64,000 bases of DNA from Siminovitchia thermophila (GCF_016909185.1 NZ_JAFBFH010000022.1:1-64000); one strand, 5' to 3'. Counted from the stretch's first letter, positions 43,670 to 53,393 are shown. Translations and numbers: made by a program. The notes: generated from the sequence alone by a model not told the origin.

Positions 43670-44863
43670 ATGATCGAACAAATCAAGGAATTAAACGCAC
43701 AGCAAAAAATCTCCAGGAGCAATCACCTTCATTTTCATGCAGCGGTTTTTTGCTTCTGGTTTTCTATTTATATTTACGCGCCTTTATTTAGTGTTTATTT
43801 AGAATCCATTGGTTTTTCCTATGCCGAAGTGGGCATCATTTTAGGAGGTTACGGGATTTCGCAAATTCTTTTGCGTTTTCCATTAGGTATTTTATCCGAT
43901 ATGTTACTGAGCGTTAGAAAGCATTTGCTGATAGGCGGTTTTGTTTGCGCTTTCGCCAGCTGTCTGATATTGATCTTCTTTAAAGATTTTTGGGCCGTAT
44001 TGTTCGCTAGATTATTGACTGGCATTACGGCTTCTATGTGGGTGATGGCGACTGTCCTATATTCAAATTATTTCACTCTTGAAAAAGCCACAAAAGCAAT
44101 GGGAGCCATGCAATGTAACACGGTTGCCACCCAGCTTGTCTGTATGACCACAAGCGGTTATTTTATTCATGTCGGAGGCTGGGATTTTCCTTTTTGGTTA
44201 GGAGCCACTTTCTCCATAATGGGGATCTATTTTGCTTGGCATATAAAAGAAGTTGAGGGACAGCCGTTTAGCCGTCCCCATTTACATACCGGAGAGTATA
44301 TAAAGAAGACATGTAGCATATCCGGCCTAAAAATAGTCACTTTTCTTTCTTTAGTGGCTCATGCGATTTTGTTTATAACCATTTTCGGATTCAGCCCTAT
44401 TATCGCCGAGTCGATTGGTCTGAAAAATACACACGTTTCTTGGTTAATGGGAGCCTTTTTTATTCCACATGCCTTAACTTCATTAGGGCTCACCTTCTTA
44501 CATTTAAACAGGAAAAATCATAAAGTGATTTTAATCATCTCTTTTGGATTAACCGCCTTTTTTCTGGCATGTATTCCATTTGCGAAGTCGTTGGTAGCGA
44601 TCAGTATGTACCATGCAGGCTTGGGGCTTGCGCTCGGTTTTATTTTTCCTTTGTTGCTGGGAGAAGTAGTGAAGATTAGTCCCAGTCATTTAAAAACCTC
44701 GGCAATGGGCTTTTATCAGTCGTTTTATGCAATCGGGATATTGATCGGTCCTATGATTGCCGGGATCATTGCCGAAAAATCAGGGGTACATGAAGTGTTC
44801 TTTATGACAGCAATCATGTCTCTTTTATCAATAGCCAGTATAGGTTTTTACCAAACAAAATAA
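43670..44863 (+). CDS. MFS transporter
   Basis: A 397-residue major facilitator with about twelve membrane segments. YAEVGIILGGYGISQILLRF is followed by the motif-A-like GILSDMLLSVRKHLLIGG, and LLTGITASMWVMATVLYSNY lies in TM4. ATG 43670 follows GGAGG by four bases. It lies on the same strand as the inositol island but 245 bases beyond it and without an AAGCGCTT box, so membership of the regulon is uncertain. Substrate unknown. The 226 bases after it hold only a minus-strand frame with no recognisable family. Confidence 0.85.
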   Translation: MIEQIKELNAQQKISRSNHLHFHAAVFCFWFSIYIYAPLFSVYLESIGFSYAEVGIILGGYGISQILLRFPLGILSDMLLSVRKHLLIGGFVCAFASCLILIFFKDFWAVLFARLLTGITASMWVMATVLYSNYFTLEKATKAMGAMQCNTVATQLVCMTTSGYFIHVGGWDFPFWLGATFSIMGIYFAWHIKEVEGQPFSRPHLHTGEYIKKTCSISGLKIVTFLSLVAHAILFITIFGFSPIIAESIGLKNTHVSWLMGAFFIPHALTSLGLTFLHLNRKNHKVILIISFGLTAFFLACIPFAKSLVAISMYHAGLGLALGFIFPLLLGEVVKISPSHLKTSAMGFYQSFYAIGILIGPMIAGIIAEKSGVHEVFFMTAIMSLLSIASIGFYQTK

Positions 44864-45089
44864 CCTTTCATCTGTTCATACAGCCCCGTAAAAGCAAGCG
44901 ATTTATGGAAGCGAAAAAGTTGCGATATCGAAAAAGAGGTTGTGTTTTGCCATCCGAGATTCCAATGGTTCATCATATCCGGGTCTAAAAAGGCGGTCAT
45001 TCCTTCTTGGGCCCGTACAAAAAACTTAAAAGGATAACCGCTCAACCGAGGCATAAAATGAATCAAGACCATTGATCTGGAGGGTTATC

Positions 45090-45896
45090 ATGAGTATACT
45101 CGCAGGAGAACTTACATGGAATATGTTCCTCTTGTCTGTCCTTATCATAACGGCCATTGTGTATGCCACATTCATCCACCGAAAGGAACAAGCAAAATGG
45201 CATGACAAGCGGCCCGTTCTTTTTTATACAGGCCTCGGCCTTTTTTTCTTGGCGGGAGGAACTCCTTTCACGCAGTTAAGCCATGTTTCTTTTACTCTCC
45301 ATATGGTAAACATGAGTATTCTGTATTTCTTAGTCCCGCCGTTATTGCTGCTGGGCATTCCCCGCAAATGGTTCAATCCCAAAACAGGACCTCTCATTTC
45401 CGGCATCTTTCTCACTGTATTCGCCGCATTATTTCTTTTATATCACCTGCCCTTTTTGATCCAATACTTGCTTAACCGCCCAACCATCCACTCCCTATTT
45501 AAGTTCGGCCTTTTTGTCGCAGCAGCAGGGATGTGGTGGCCGATTATTTTTTCAGTAAAAAAAGAAGAGACGAAACGTTATGCCGTTTTAAGCGGAATAT
45601 TGTTGATGCCGGCCTGTCTGCTTTTTATTGTAAATGGATTTATGAGCGGGGGAATCGGAGCGAATACGAATCCATTTCTCAAACAACTCTCCGCTCAACT
45701 ATGTATCGCTCCCGAGCAAATCGACCATATTTTTCCTTATCAATTGAAATACGATCAGGTGATTGGTGGAATCGCCATGCTGGGTCTTCATAAATGCTCG
45801 ATAATGTTGGTATGTAATCTTAAAGGCCGAGCGATGAGAGGGAACATAGGGAACTCCGAAAAGGATGTGTCCTTTAAAAGGTCAAATTCAAAATAG
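45090..45896 (+). CDS. ctaG: Cytochrome c oxidase assembly factor CtaG-like
   Basis: A 268-residue membrane protein of the CtaG_Cox family, needed to form active caa3 oxidase in Bacillus. GELTWNMFLLSVLIITAIVY, FFLAGGTPFTQLSHVSFTLH, MVNMSILYFLVPPLLLLGIP, YHLPFLIQYLLNRP and AAAGMWWPIIFSV fit the family, with about seven membrane segments. ATG 45090 follows TGGAGGG. The last 35 residues after DQVIGGIAM are polar and unlike the hydrophobic end expected, so the 3' end may be frameshifted. The gene stands alone, away from ctaB at the right edge. Confidence 0.83.
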   Translation: MSILAGELTWNMFLLSVLIITAIVYATFIHRKEQAKWHDKRPVLFYTGLGLFFLAGGTPFTQLSHVSFTLHMVNMSILYFLVPPLLLLGIPRKWFNPKTGPLISGIFLTVFAALFLLYHLPFLIQYLLNRPTIHSLFKFGLFVAAAGMWWPIIFSVKKEETKRYAVLSGILLMPACLLFIVNGFMSGGIGANTNPFLKQLSAQLCIAPEQIDHIFPYQLKYDQVIGGIAMLGLHKCSIMLVCNLKGRAMRGNIGNSEKDVSFKRSNSK

Positions 45897-45909
45897 CAAA
45901 GGTCGCTTT

Positions 45910-45944
45910 CCTGCGGGATCTTCAGCTCGAGCTATTCCCGCAGG
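45910..45944 (+). terminator. Possible terminator hairpin after ctaG
   Basis: CCTGCGGGA (45910-45918) pairs perfectly with TCCCGCAGG (45936-45944), ten bases after the ctaG stop. There is no T run, so termination would be weak. Confidence 0.4.
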
Positions 45945-46001
45945 AGCCTACCTATTTTGCCGACGCTAAATGCTTGCCTATTATACACTAGGACAATTTA
46001 T

Positions 46002-46348
46002 CCCGCATGTAAGGTGCCGTAAGACTCCCACTTCAAAATCTTGAGTGAATACAAAAGGTCCAAGCGGGAGAAAACGGCACCTAAATGCCCGATTGGTTCA
46101 ACTAACATTCAGTAGGGAAAACGCCTACTGAATGAAGTTTCACTTTATCCCGCATGTAAGGTGCCGTAAAACTCCCACTTCAAAATCTTGGGTGAATACA
46201 AAAGGTCCAAGTGTGAGAAAACGGCACCTAAATGCCCGATTGGTTCAACTAACATTCAGTAGGGAAAACGCCTACTGAATGAAGTTTCACTTTATCCCGC
46301 ATGTAAGGTGCCGTAAAACTCCCACTTCTGAATGAAGTTTCACTTTAT
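46002..46348. repeat. Tandem TTTAT-bounded hairpin repeats (PATE-like), array 2
   Basis: Two full 147-nt units (46002-46148 and 46149-46295) and one internally deleted unit (46296-46348, 53 nt) follow each other, each closed by TTTAT. They share CCCGCATGTAAGGTGCCGT, the ACGGCACC partner, GCCCGATTGGTTCAACTAAC and the CATTCAGTAGG/CCTACTGAATG hairpin with array 1. The inner stem CTCCCACTT pairs with AAGCGGGAG in the first unit (one G:U) and AAGTGTGAG in the second (one mismatch), so pairing is largely kept while the sequence drifts. The third unit joins CTCCCACTTC directly to TGAATGAAGTTTCACTTTAT. Confidence 0.78.
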
Positions 46349-46557
46349 TGTTTGTTTTTTAATCAACTGATTTAGTTGTGTCCCAGACTCGCGCCAACCC
46401 TTTATAGGAAATCGGGATTATGGCAATGACCCACAACTTCCTGAAAGGCGCGGGCCCCTGCCAGCGCGCATCCTATAGATGTTAAATGGGGACGGAGAAA
46501 ACGATTTGTTGCCTTTCTCCTGGATTGATGTGCAGGAGATTTTTAGACAGTCTCCTG

Positions 46558-48669
46558 TCAAATTTTTTGAGGCCAAAAACTCCATTTGCGAAGGAGCGCC
46601 AAGGTAGCTGGAATCATGAGTGGCCGGACGATAAAGGTATCCATTAAAATCCCGACGGCCATCATAAATCCAAACAACTTTAGCTCGTAAATGGGCATTG
46701 TAGCCAAAACAAGAAATGTCGCAGCCAGGATCAATCCAGCCGAGCTGATGACGCCGCCGGTTTTATCTACGCCTCTTTTAATGGCCTCTTCAAACGGCAT
46801 TGATTTCAATTCCTCACGAATCCGGGCAATGAGCATGATCGAATAATCGACTCCAAGGGCAACAAGAAATACAAAAACATACAATGGAATTCTGTAATTA
46901 ATCGCATCAAGCTCCAAAAAAACTTTGAATAACCATATTGAGAGCCCAAGCGTGGCGGCGTAGGAAAGGACAATCGTACCGATCATATATAAAGGCGCAA
47001 TGATGGAACGAGTCTGCCATCCGAGCATGACTGAAATGAAGATCACCATCAAGACCATTACAACGATTGTATCCCGATCATTGATATCTTGAAGATCCGC
47101 ATTTACCGCACTTTCACCTGCAACGTACAGTTTTGTCTCGGATAATCCTGCGTCTTTTACAATGGCCTCACTGTTCTCACGTATTATGTTTACTGTTTCG
47201 AAGGCTTCGGTTTCATATGGATTTCCTTCTACAATAAACGAGAACTTGGCGCTTTTTCCATCTTTGGAAAGCGGATTTCCCTGAGCCGTTATTTGTTCAA
47301 CGCCTTTTATATCGCCAACTTCTTTCAGGACAGATTGGAGTTGTTGCATGTCAAGTTTTTCCTCGGAAACGAGTAACAATGTTCCTGGAGCAAGACTTCC
47401 TTCCGAAAAGTCTTTGCTTAGCTGTTCGTAGCCCACGCGGGATGACAAATCTTCCGGGAATGACGCAATCAAATCATAAGATTCCTTTAAATGGGTTGTA
47501 TTCCAGGCGCCAATCCCCATGACCACAATCAGAGGCAAAAGAAAGAACAGCGGGCGCTTTACCACAACTTCTGCTATTTTTCCCCATATCGATTTTTGAT
47601 CAGTATTCTCTTCCCCAAATTTCGGAATAGACGGCCAGAATGCTCTTCTTCCAATCACGGCAAACAGGGCGGGCAGCAATGTCAATCCGGCAATTAGCAT
47701 GGCGCCAGCCGCGATCGCAAAGGCAGGGGCGAAATTCCGATACGGTTCGTATAAGGTGAAAAATAAGGTGGCCACTCCGAGCAAAATCGTGCTGCCACTG
47801 AAAAATATCGGCTCTTTTACGTGACGCATCGTTTCGCGCATTGCCGCGTCTTTTAATTCATGTTTCCGAAGCTCCTCCCGGTAACGGGAGAAAATCAGCA
47901 ATGAATAGTCCGTGACGACCGCAAACAGCAAAATCGTCATGATCGATACCGCCTGGCTGTCGATGGCAAAAAGTCCGGCTTTTGAAGCCAACCCTATGAC
48001 TCTGTCCACGACTGCATAAACAATAGCTGCACCGATAAGCGGAATAAAAGTGAGCAAAGGAGAGCGATAAATAAACAATAATAACACAACAATCAAGCCT
48101 ACCGTTGACAACAACAAAATGATATCAGCGCGGCTGAACAATTCCACTGCATCCGCGGCGATACCGGCCGGACCGGTCCATGATAATGTCACATTCTCAG
48201 GTACAGAGATTTGCTTTTTAACTTTCCGAACCGCTTCGTACAGATCATTTCCTTCCAACTCTTCTGAAAGTGTAATCGGGATGAAAAAGGTTTTGCCATT
48301 TTCTGAAACAAAAGATTGCACTACTTCTGGCGGCATGTTGGATAATGGCAACAGTCCGACTTCTCCATACTGATCATCCAACTTGATTGCTTCCACTTTT
48401 TTTGAAAATCCAATGACTTCCTCGTCGGAAAAACCTTCTTTCTTGGAAAAAACAGCAAAAAGCGGTAATCCTTTGTCTTGAGGAAAGTGTTTTTCCAGCT
48501 GCCGGTCTGCAATGATGGATTTTGCATCAGCTGGCAATCCTGCGTTTTTATTCGCCGCGACAAACTCTTTTGCCCCGGGAGCAAAGCTTGATAAAATACC
48601 CGCGACCAACAGCCAGAGCACCAAGAAGAACCACCAGCGGCGATTATTTTGTATCGGCTTGTTAACCAA
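46558..48669 (-). CDS. MMPL-family RND-like transporter (YdfJ-like)
   Basis: A 703-residue membrane protein with the two-fold MMPL architecture: one N-terminal helix, a large outer loop, then six helices, repeated. Sterol-sensing-like segments contain FAVVTDYSLLIFSRYREE (about residue 252) and VALGVDYSIMLIARIREE (near 607), with the acidic/Tyr residues of the proton path. TTG 48669 overlaps the preceding gene by eight bases. MMPL proteins export lipids or drugs. It ends the minus-strand operon that begins with a two-component system, so its expression may answer an envelope signal. Family members in Bacillus are 700-730 residues, so it is complete. Confidence 0.88.
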   Translation of the reverse strand: MVNKPIQNNRRWWFFLVLWLLVAGILSSFAPGAKEFVAANKNAGLPADAKSIIADRQLEKHFPQDKGLPLFAVFSKKEGFSDEEVIGFSKKVEAIKLDDQYGEVGLLPLSNMPPEVVQSFVSENGKTFFIPITLSEELEGNDLYEAVRKVKKQISVPENVTLSWTGPAGIAADAVELFSRADIILLLSTVGLIVVLLLFIYRSPLLTFIPLIGAAIVYAVVDRVIGLASKAGLFAIDSQAVSIMTILLFAVVTDYSLLIFSRYREELRKHELKDAAMRETMRHVKEPIFFSGSTILLGVATLFFTLYEPYRNFAPAFAIAAGAMLIAGLTLLPALFAVIGRRAFWPSIPKFGEENTDQKSIWGKIAEVVVKRPLFFLLPLIVVMGIGAWNTTHLKESYDLIASFPEDLSSRVGYEQLSKDFSEGSLAPGTLLLVSEEKLDMQQLQSVLKEVGDIKGVEQITAQGNPLSKDGKSAKFSFIVEGNPYETEAFETVNIIRENSEAIVKDAGLSETKLYVAGESAVNADLQDINDRDTIVVMVLMVIFISVMLGWQTRSIIAPLYMIGTIVLSYAATLGLSIWLFKVFLELDAINYRIPLYVFVFLVALGVDYSIMLIARIREELKSMPFEEAIKRGVDKTGGVISSAGLILAATFLVLATMPIYELKLFGFMMAVGILMDTFIVRPLMIPATLALLRKWSFWPQKI

Positions 48670-49069
48670 TCTGCTTCACGTCTTTCTCAATCATAAATGT
48701 GATGAAGATAAACAAGGCAAAGCTGATAAGCAGGATAGCTCCGCCGCAAATATAAAAAACCAAAGAGAAAACTTCATTGATCCCAAAAGGCTTAATAAAT
48801 TGGAGCCACATGCCGGCTGTTAAACCAATAGATCCCAAAATGGCCGTCCATCCATGAGCAGTGAGTAATTTTTTTGCACGCACCTTGTAGATTTTGTAAA
48901 ATGCTCCCCAGGCAAACATCGATAACCATCCTACCAATAAAATATGCGCATGGATAGGGCGGAATGCATATGATTCGGCTCCCGCCATATGGGAACCTAT
49001 TAACGCCCCAATCAACCCAAAAATAGCCGCAATTCGAATAAAGCGAAGGCTCCATTTTTCTTGTTCCAT
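48662..49069 (-). CDS. Small heme-copper-oxidase subunit I-like membrane protein
   Basis: A 135-residue protein with four membrane segments. RPIHAHILLVGWLSMFAWGA resembles a helix of cytochrome oxidase subunit I with a His-containing pair, and an IGALIGSHMAGAESYAF stretch precedes it. Such short cbb3-subunit-I-like proteins are common in Bacillaceae and have no established role. ATG 49069 has GGAGG eight bases upstream. The ATG at 49093 lies before that site. It sits 74 bases after the histidine kinase gene and overlaps the MMPL gene. Confidence 0.75.
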   Translation of the reverse strand: MEQEKWSLRFIRIAAIFGLIGALIGSHMAGAESYAFRPIHAHILLVGWLSMFAWGAFYKIYKVRAKKLLTAHGWTAILGSIGLTAGMWLQFIKPFGINEVFSLVFYICGGAILLISFALFIFITFMIEKDVKQIG

Positions 49070-49143
49070 GTAAAATTCCTCCATCCAGTTCATATGTTAG
49101 CCTAATGATAAGCTCCCAACATAAACGGAACATGAACGGATCA

Positions 49144-50520
49144 TTACAATTTCGGTAATGAGATGATAAAAGTCATGCCTTGCTGTCCGTTTCTCTTTGC
49201 TGTAATATTGCCGCCATGCAGTTCGACGACCTGCCGGACGATGGCCAAACCAAGCCCGCTTCCTCCAATTTCTTTTGTCCTTGAATCATCCACCCGATAA
49301 AAACGTTCAAAAATGCGCCCTATTTTTTCTTCTGGAATACCGATCCCTGTATCACAAAACGTTGCTATAACGGTATTGTCCTGTTCCGTCAAAGTAATTT
49401 CGATGGAGCCGCCTGTCTCGGTATACTTAATGGCATTGGAAAGGAGATTGGCCCACACTTTTTCCAAAAAAGCCGGATCTCCTTGCAATTCAATCTCATC
49501 CAGCTCCAACGATAATGACATTTCTTTCTCTTCGAGTGCCCACCTGTAACGGCGAATCGTTTCTTTTAATTGCTCGTCCAGCCTGAATGTTTTGAGTTGA
49601 AGAGGTGATAAAAGCTGGTCAAGTGAGGTCAAGAGCATAAGCTGTTTCGTCAGTGCGGAAAGCCGTTCTGTTTCAGCTTGAATGACCTTGGCGTAATTTT
49701 TTCGTTCAACTGCTGGCGGGTCATTTTCGATCAGGTTGGCATATCCTTTTATATTTAACAGCGGTGTTTGAAAATCATGAGATACATTATTGATAAATTC
49801 CTTTCGGATCCGGTCATTTTCCCCAAGCCGCTCCGTCATTAATTGAAAGCTTTGTGCAAGCTGGCCAATTTCATCTTTCCGATCAATTTGCAGCGGGTCG
49901 GTGAATTTCTCTTCGCCAACCCTTTTCGTTGCTTCAGTCAACTTTACAATCGGTTCAATCAGTTTTTTCGCCATAAACAGCATCGCCAGCAAACTGAGTA
50001 TCGCCATCGTTACGATCATTCCCGCAAGCAGGAAGTGAACTTCTGTAAACAGGAACTTAATGTCCGGTCGCAGAAATAGTGCGTAATTCATCCCGTTATA
50101 GGTGAAGGAGGTCCCAACCGTATTGGCCGACTCATCGGCAAAAAAGCCGGTCATAAACGTTTCTGTTGGAAAGTGTTTCATTCCATGATAGTCTTCGCCT
50201 TTCAGAACACGGTCAATGTTTTGCGGGGACAGATTATCGACACGAAAAGGAGTGCCATACGTTTCTTTTTCCCGTTTTTCATTGATAGCGATCAATTTAT
50301 AACCGGCATCCGCTTGTGTTTGAAGAAATTGTTTCAAGTCATTCTCCTTCGTGCTTTCAACATAAGAAACGAATGATTTCACAATCTCCATATTTTTTTC
50401 ATCATTGGCCGCTTTTAATGTTTGGTGGTAAAAAGTGTTGACTGCCAGAAAAGCAACCAAGGCACTTGTGAGCATGATAACGAGTGTAAAAATGAGAAAT
50501 TTGCTATATAGTGACTTCAT
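49144..50520 (-). CDS. Sensor histidine kinase
   Basis: A 458-residue membrane kinase. TM1 is at about 7-29, an extracytoplasmic sensor domain of about 130 residues follows, and TM2 is near 162-184. A HAMP segment (about 185-235) leads to the HisKA domain with NNVSHDFQTPL (His248). The ATPase domain shows KVWANLLSNAIKYTE (N box), DTGIGIP (G1), FERFYRVD and GGSGLGLAIV (G2). The gene overlaps the regulator by four bases. What it senses is unknown; the neighbouring efflux operons suggest an envelope stress or toxic compound. Confidence 0.92.
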   Translation of the reverse strand: MKSLYSKFLIFTLVIMLTSALVAFLAVNTFYHQTLKAANDEKNMEIVKSFVSYVESTKENDLKQFLQTQADAGYKLIAINEKREKETYGTPFRVDNLSPQNIDRVLKGEDYHGMKHFPTETFMTGFFADESANTVGTSFTYNGMNYALFLRPDIKFLFTEVHFLLAGMIVTMAILSLLAMLFMAKKLIEPIVKLTEATKRVGEEKFTDPLQIDRKDEIGQLAQSFQLMTERLGENDRIRKEFINNVSHDFQTPLLNIKGYANLIENDPPAVERKNYAKVIQAETERLSALTKQLMLLTSLDQLLSPLQLKTFRLDEQLKETIRRYRWALEEKEMSLSLELDEIELQGDPAFLEKVWANLLSNAIKYTETGGSIEITLTEQDNTVIATFCDTGIGIPEEKIGRIFERFYRVDDSRTKEIGGSGLGLAIVRQVVELHGGNITAKRNGQQGMTFIISLPKL

Positions 50521-51191
50521 TTATCCAGGACCTCTAGTTTATATCCGACACCCCGGACTGTTGAAATGACAACATTCTTTGCCAACTTTTCCAGTTTATC
50601 GCGAAGTCTTTTAATATGGACATTCAATGTTTGTTCATCACCTTCATAATCAAACCCCCATACTCTCTCGAGCAGCATTTCCCGTGTAAGCACCTGGTTG
50701 GGACGGGAGGCAAGTATGGAAAGAAGTTCAAACTCTTTTAAAGGAAAGAGATAAATCTTTTTTCCAGCGGATACTTCATAACTTTTCCTGTTGATTGTCA
50801 GAGGACCGGCTTCAATCAGCATATCGATCGCTTTTTCGTACCGCCGTAAAATCGCATTCACACGAAAAAGCAGTTCTTTCGGCTCAAAGGGTTTTACGAC
50901 ATAATCATCCGAGCCGGCGAGAAATCCTTTTTCTTTATCTTCCAACTCGCCTTTGGCAGTCAGCAACAATACGGGGATATCGGCTCTGGCTCTTAATGTT
51001 TTCGTCAATTCATAGCCATCCATTCCGGGCATCATCACATCGACAATCGCCAAGTCGGGTATGTCGTTTTCAATCAGTTCAAGTGCTTGATAACCGTTTG
51101 CCGCTTTTTCAACCGCATAGCCCGCTTGGGACAAGTGAATATTCACAAGCTCCAAAATATATGGATCATCATCTACAACAAGGATTTTCAT
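50517..51191 (-). CDS. OmpR-family response regulator
   Basis: A 224-residue regulator. The receiver domain has VVDDDPY (acid pocket), the phosphorylated Asp51 in LAIVDVMMPGMDGYE, TAK and VVKPF. The C-terminal winged helix contains FPLKEFELLSILASRPNQVL, REMLLERVWG and VHIKRLRDKLE, then VRGVGYKLE. It heads the minus-strand operon and faces the MacAB/YknXYZ-like operon across 311 bases. It is therefore a likely regulator of both. Confidence 0.92.
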   Translation of the reverse strand: MKILVVDDDPYILELVNIHLSQAGYAVEKAANGYQALELIENDIPDLAIVDVMMPGMDGYELTKTLRARADIPVLLLTAKGELEDKEKGFLAGSDDYVVKPFEPKELLFRVNAILRRYEKAIDMLIEAGPLTINRKSYEVSAGKKIYLFPLKEFELLSILASRPNQVLTREMLLERVWGFDYEGDEQTLNVHIKRLRDKLEKLAKNVVISTVRGVGYKLEVLDK

Positions 51192-51502
51192 ATTTCGCCA
51201 GCTCCTTCCCCTTTTTTCTGAAAATGATATTTATGCTTGTTTCATTATAAAAGATTGGCGGCGGGGAAGCGAGTGTATGGAAGATCATTCTAATTCAGGC
51301 CCATATAGGAAAAAGAATTTTTTGTATTTTGTAGTATTTTTGCTTCCGGAATCGTCTAATTAGGAGGAAAGGAGGAAAGTTTTATAAAAAAAGTTGAAAC
51401 CTTTTCTGTTATCGTACGTAGAAGGAGCGACAATCTTTTTTTCTTTCAAAGGTAATAGAATAAACAGAAGAAAGCATGATTAGTAAAATCGGGGGGAATA
51501 TC
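51192..51502. promoter_or_regulatory. Divergent control region between the two-component and efflux operons
   Basis: This 311-base gap separates divergently read operons. It holds TTGAAA near 51393 and AT-rich stretches, but no convincing paired -35/-10 set or repeated regulator box was found by eye. A GGGGGG ribosome binding site for the + strand gene is at 51491-51496. Confidence 0.35.
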
Positions 51503-52729
51503 GTGAAGAAAAAAGTATGGATCTGGATTTTGTCTATTGTCGTAGGACTGGGGATCATAGCGGCCATTGTCTTTTTTTTCATTCAAAACAGAATCGCAAG
51601 TGTCTCGGAAGAAATGTCGGAGGAAACATTCACCGTTCAGAAGGCAGCGGAACGGGAATTGTCTGAAACGATACTTGTTACGGGAAAAATCGTTCCTGAA
51701 AGTGAACAGAAAGTCTTTATTGAGCCGGATAAAGGGAGCATCATAGAATATTCCGTAGCGGAAAACCAAAAAGTGAAAGCGGGAGATCCTCTATTTAAAT
51801 ATGATGCTTCCAAACTGCAAAGCGAGTTAAATAAAGCTGTTAGGGAAAGAGATTTAATTCAAAAAAGAGCGAAAGCAGAAGAAAAGCAAATAGCGGACAT
51901 GAATAAGCGAATAAAGAATGCAAAGGCGAATTCCGGGTCTGCGTCTGCATCAAGTGAACAGGAAGCAGAAGTTCCTATAGAAAGCGTCGATGACCTGACG
52001 AAAGAAAAAACGGAAATAGAAATCCAACATGAAACCACAAAGGCAGAAATTGTTGCTGCCCAAGAACAAATTAATGATTTGGACAAGCAAATCAAAGAGA
52101 TGACTGTCGTCAGCAAAATAGACGGAATGGTCGTTAAGGTAGACAAAAATGCTGTAAGTACAGAAAACGCATCACCTGAGCCTGTCGTACATATCATTTC
52201 GAACCAACCGTTTAAGGTCATTGGAACGATGAGTGAATTTGATGCGGTTAAAATTAAAGAAAAACAATCCGTTATTATCCGTCCAAAAGTTTATAAAGAT
52301 AGGGAATGGAAAGGGGAAATAGAATCTGTCTCACAATTTCCAAATGAGGAAGGAAGCGGCGGCGGTGAGGACTTCTCCGGCGGTGGAGGAAGCGGCGGCA
52401 GTGTAACGATGTATCCGTTCAAGGTAAAGATAACGGACGATACATCTGAATTAAGGCAAGGATTTCACGTCTCTCTGGAGATTAATGTTGCCGCTGAAGG
52501 AAAGTCTCTTGCTATTCCACATGCCGCGTTGCACGAAGAAGACGGCGCGGATGTCGTATATGTATTAAAAGACGACAAACTTGAAAGGCGCGAGGTTCAA
52601 AAGGGCGCGATGAATGATGAGTTTGTTGAAATAAAAGAAGGCGTCAAAAAGGATGAACTAGTCGTCATTGAGCCAACGGAAGGATTGCATGATGGAATGG
52701 AAGTGACCTCTTTTGATGAAGTTGAGTAA
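51503..52729 (+). CDS. Periplasmic-adaptor (MacA/YknX-like) efflux subunit
   Basis: A 408-residue HlyD/MacA-family protein anchored by one N-terminal helix (about 4-26). A lipoyl/barrel-sandwich half lies near IVPESEQKVFIEPDKGSI, and a long coiled coil runs over about 100-195 (Glu/Lys/Gln-rich). VVSKIDGMVVKVDKNAV is the second lipoyl half, and a beta-barrel region carries a Gly/Ser-rich insertion (about 282-302). GTG 51503 follows GGGGGG. With the ATPase and permease downstream it forms a MacAB-like pump. YknXYZ in Bacillus protects against a killing peptide, which is a possible role here. Confidence 0.88.
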   Translation: MKKKVWIWILSIVVGLGIIAAIVFFFIQNRIASVSEEMSEETFTVQKAAERELSETILVTGKIVPESEQKVFIEPDKGSIIEYSVAENQKVKAGDPLFKYDASKLQSELNKAVRERDLIQKRAKAEEKQIADMNKRIKNAKANSGSASASSEQEAEVPIESVDDLTKEKTEIEIQHETTKAEIVAAQEQINDLDKQIKEMTVVSKIDGMVVKVDKNAVSTENASPEPVVHIISNQPFKVIGTMSEFDAVKIKEKQSVIIRPKVYKDREWKGEIESVSQFPNEEGSGGGEDFSGGGGSGGSVTMYPFKVKITDDTSELRQGFHVSLEINVAAEGKSLAIPHAALHEEDGADVVYVLKDDKLERREVQKGAMNDEFVEIKEGVKKDELVVIEPTEGLHDGMEVTSFDEVE

Positions 52730-53393
52730 TATTACAAAAGTGTATGGAAACGGGTCACTGAAAGTTCCTGTTTTGCATGATATTAATATAACCATTGAAG
52801 ATGGCGAATTTATTTCGATCATGGGCCCGTCGGGTTCGGGAAAATCCACATTAATGAATATTATTGGATTTTTGGATTATCCGACAACAGGCACGTTTGA
52901 ATTAAATGGTGAAAAAATCAGTTCCGCCAGTGAAAAAAAACTGGCGGAATTAAGAAACAAGCATATTGGATTCGTGTTTCAGCAGTTTTTTTTACTGCCG
53001 AGATTAAATGCTTTGAAAAATGTCGAGACGCCGTTAATCTATGCGGGTGTTTCAAAAAGAGAAAGATCGGACAGGGCAATGCAAATGCTGACGAAAGTCG
53101 GGCTGAAAGACCGGGTAAAGCATTTGCCGAGCGAACTTTCGGGAGGTCAAAAGCAGCGTGTCGCCATTGCCCGTGCTTTGGTGAATAATCCTTCGATCAT
53201 ATTGGCAGACGAGCCGACGGGAGCGCTTGATTCCACAACGAGCAAACAAATTATGGAACTGCTCGTCCAACTGAATAATGAAGGAAAAACAGTCATTATT
53301 GTTACCCACGAAGATGAAATTGCAGAATATACGAACCGAAGGATTATATTAAAAGACGGCAGGATTACAGATGACCGGAGGAGAACGCCATGA
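52716..53393 (+). CDS. ABC transporter ATP-binding protein (MacB/YknY-like)
   Basis: A 225-residue ATPase of the LolD/MacB group. It has Walker A GPSGSGKST, Q-loop FVFQQFFLLPRLNA, signature LSGGQKQRVAIARAL, Walker B IILADEPTGALD and H-loop IIVTHEDE. ATG 52716 overlaps the end of the adaptor gene. The TTG just before it is an alternative start. It overlaps the permease gene by four bases, so all three are cotranslated. Confidence 0.93.
   Translation: MKLSNITKVYGNGSLKVPVLHDINITIEDGEFISIMGPSGSGKSTLMNIIGFLDYPTTGTFELNGEKISSASEKKLAELRNKHIGFVFQQFFLLPRLNALKNVETPLIYAGVSKRERSDRAMQMLTKVGLKDRVKHLPSELSGGQKQRVAIARALVNNPSIILADEPTGALDSTTSKQIMELLVQLNNEGKTVIIVTHEDEIAEYTNRRIILKDGRITDDRRRTP

Noticed and set aside
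44848-45072. A 74-codon minus-strand ORF between the MFS gene and ctaG
   Set aside because: The composition looks protein-like (DPDMMNHWNLGW), but there is no ribosome binding site, no recognised family, and it overlaps the end of the MFS gene. At most it is a gene remnant.
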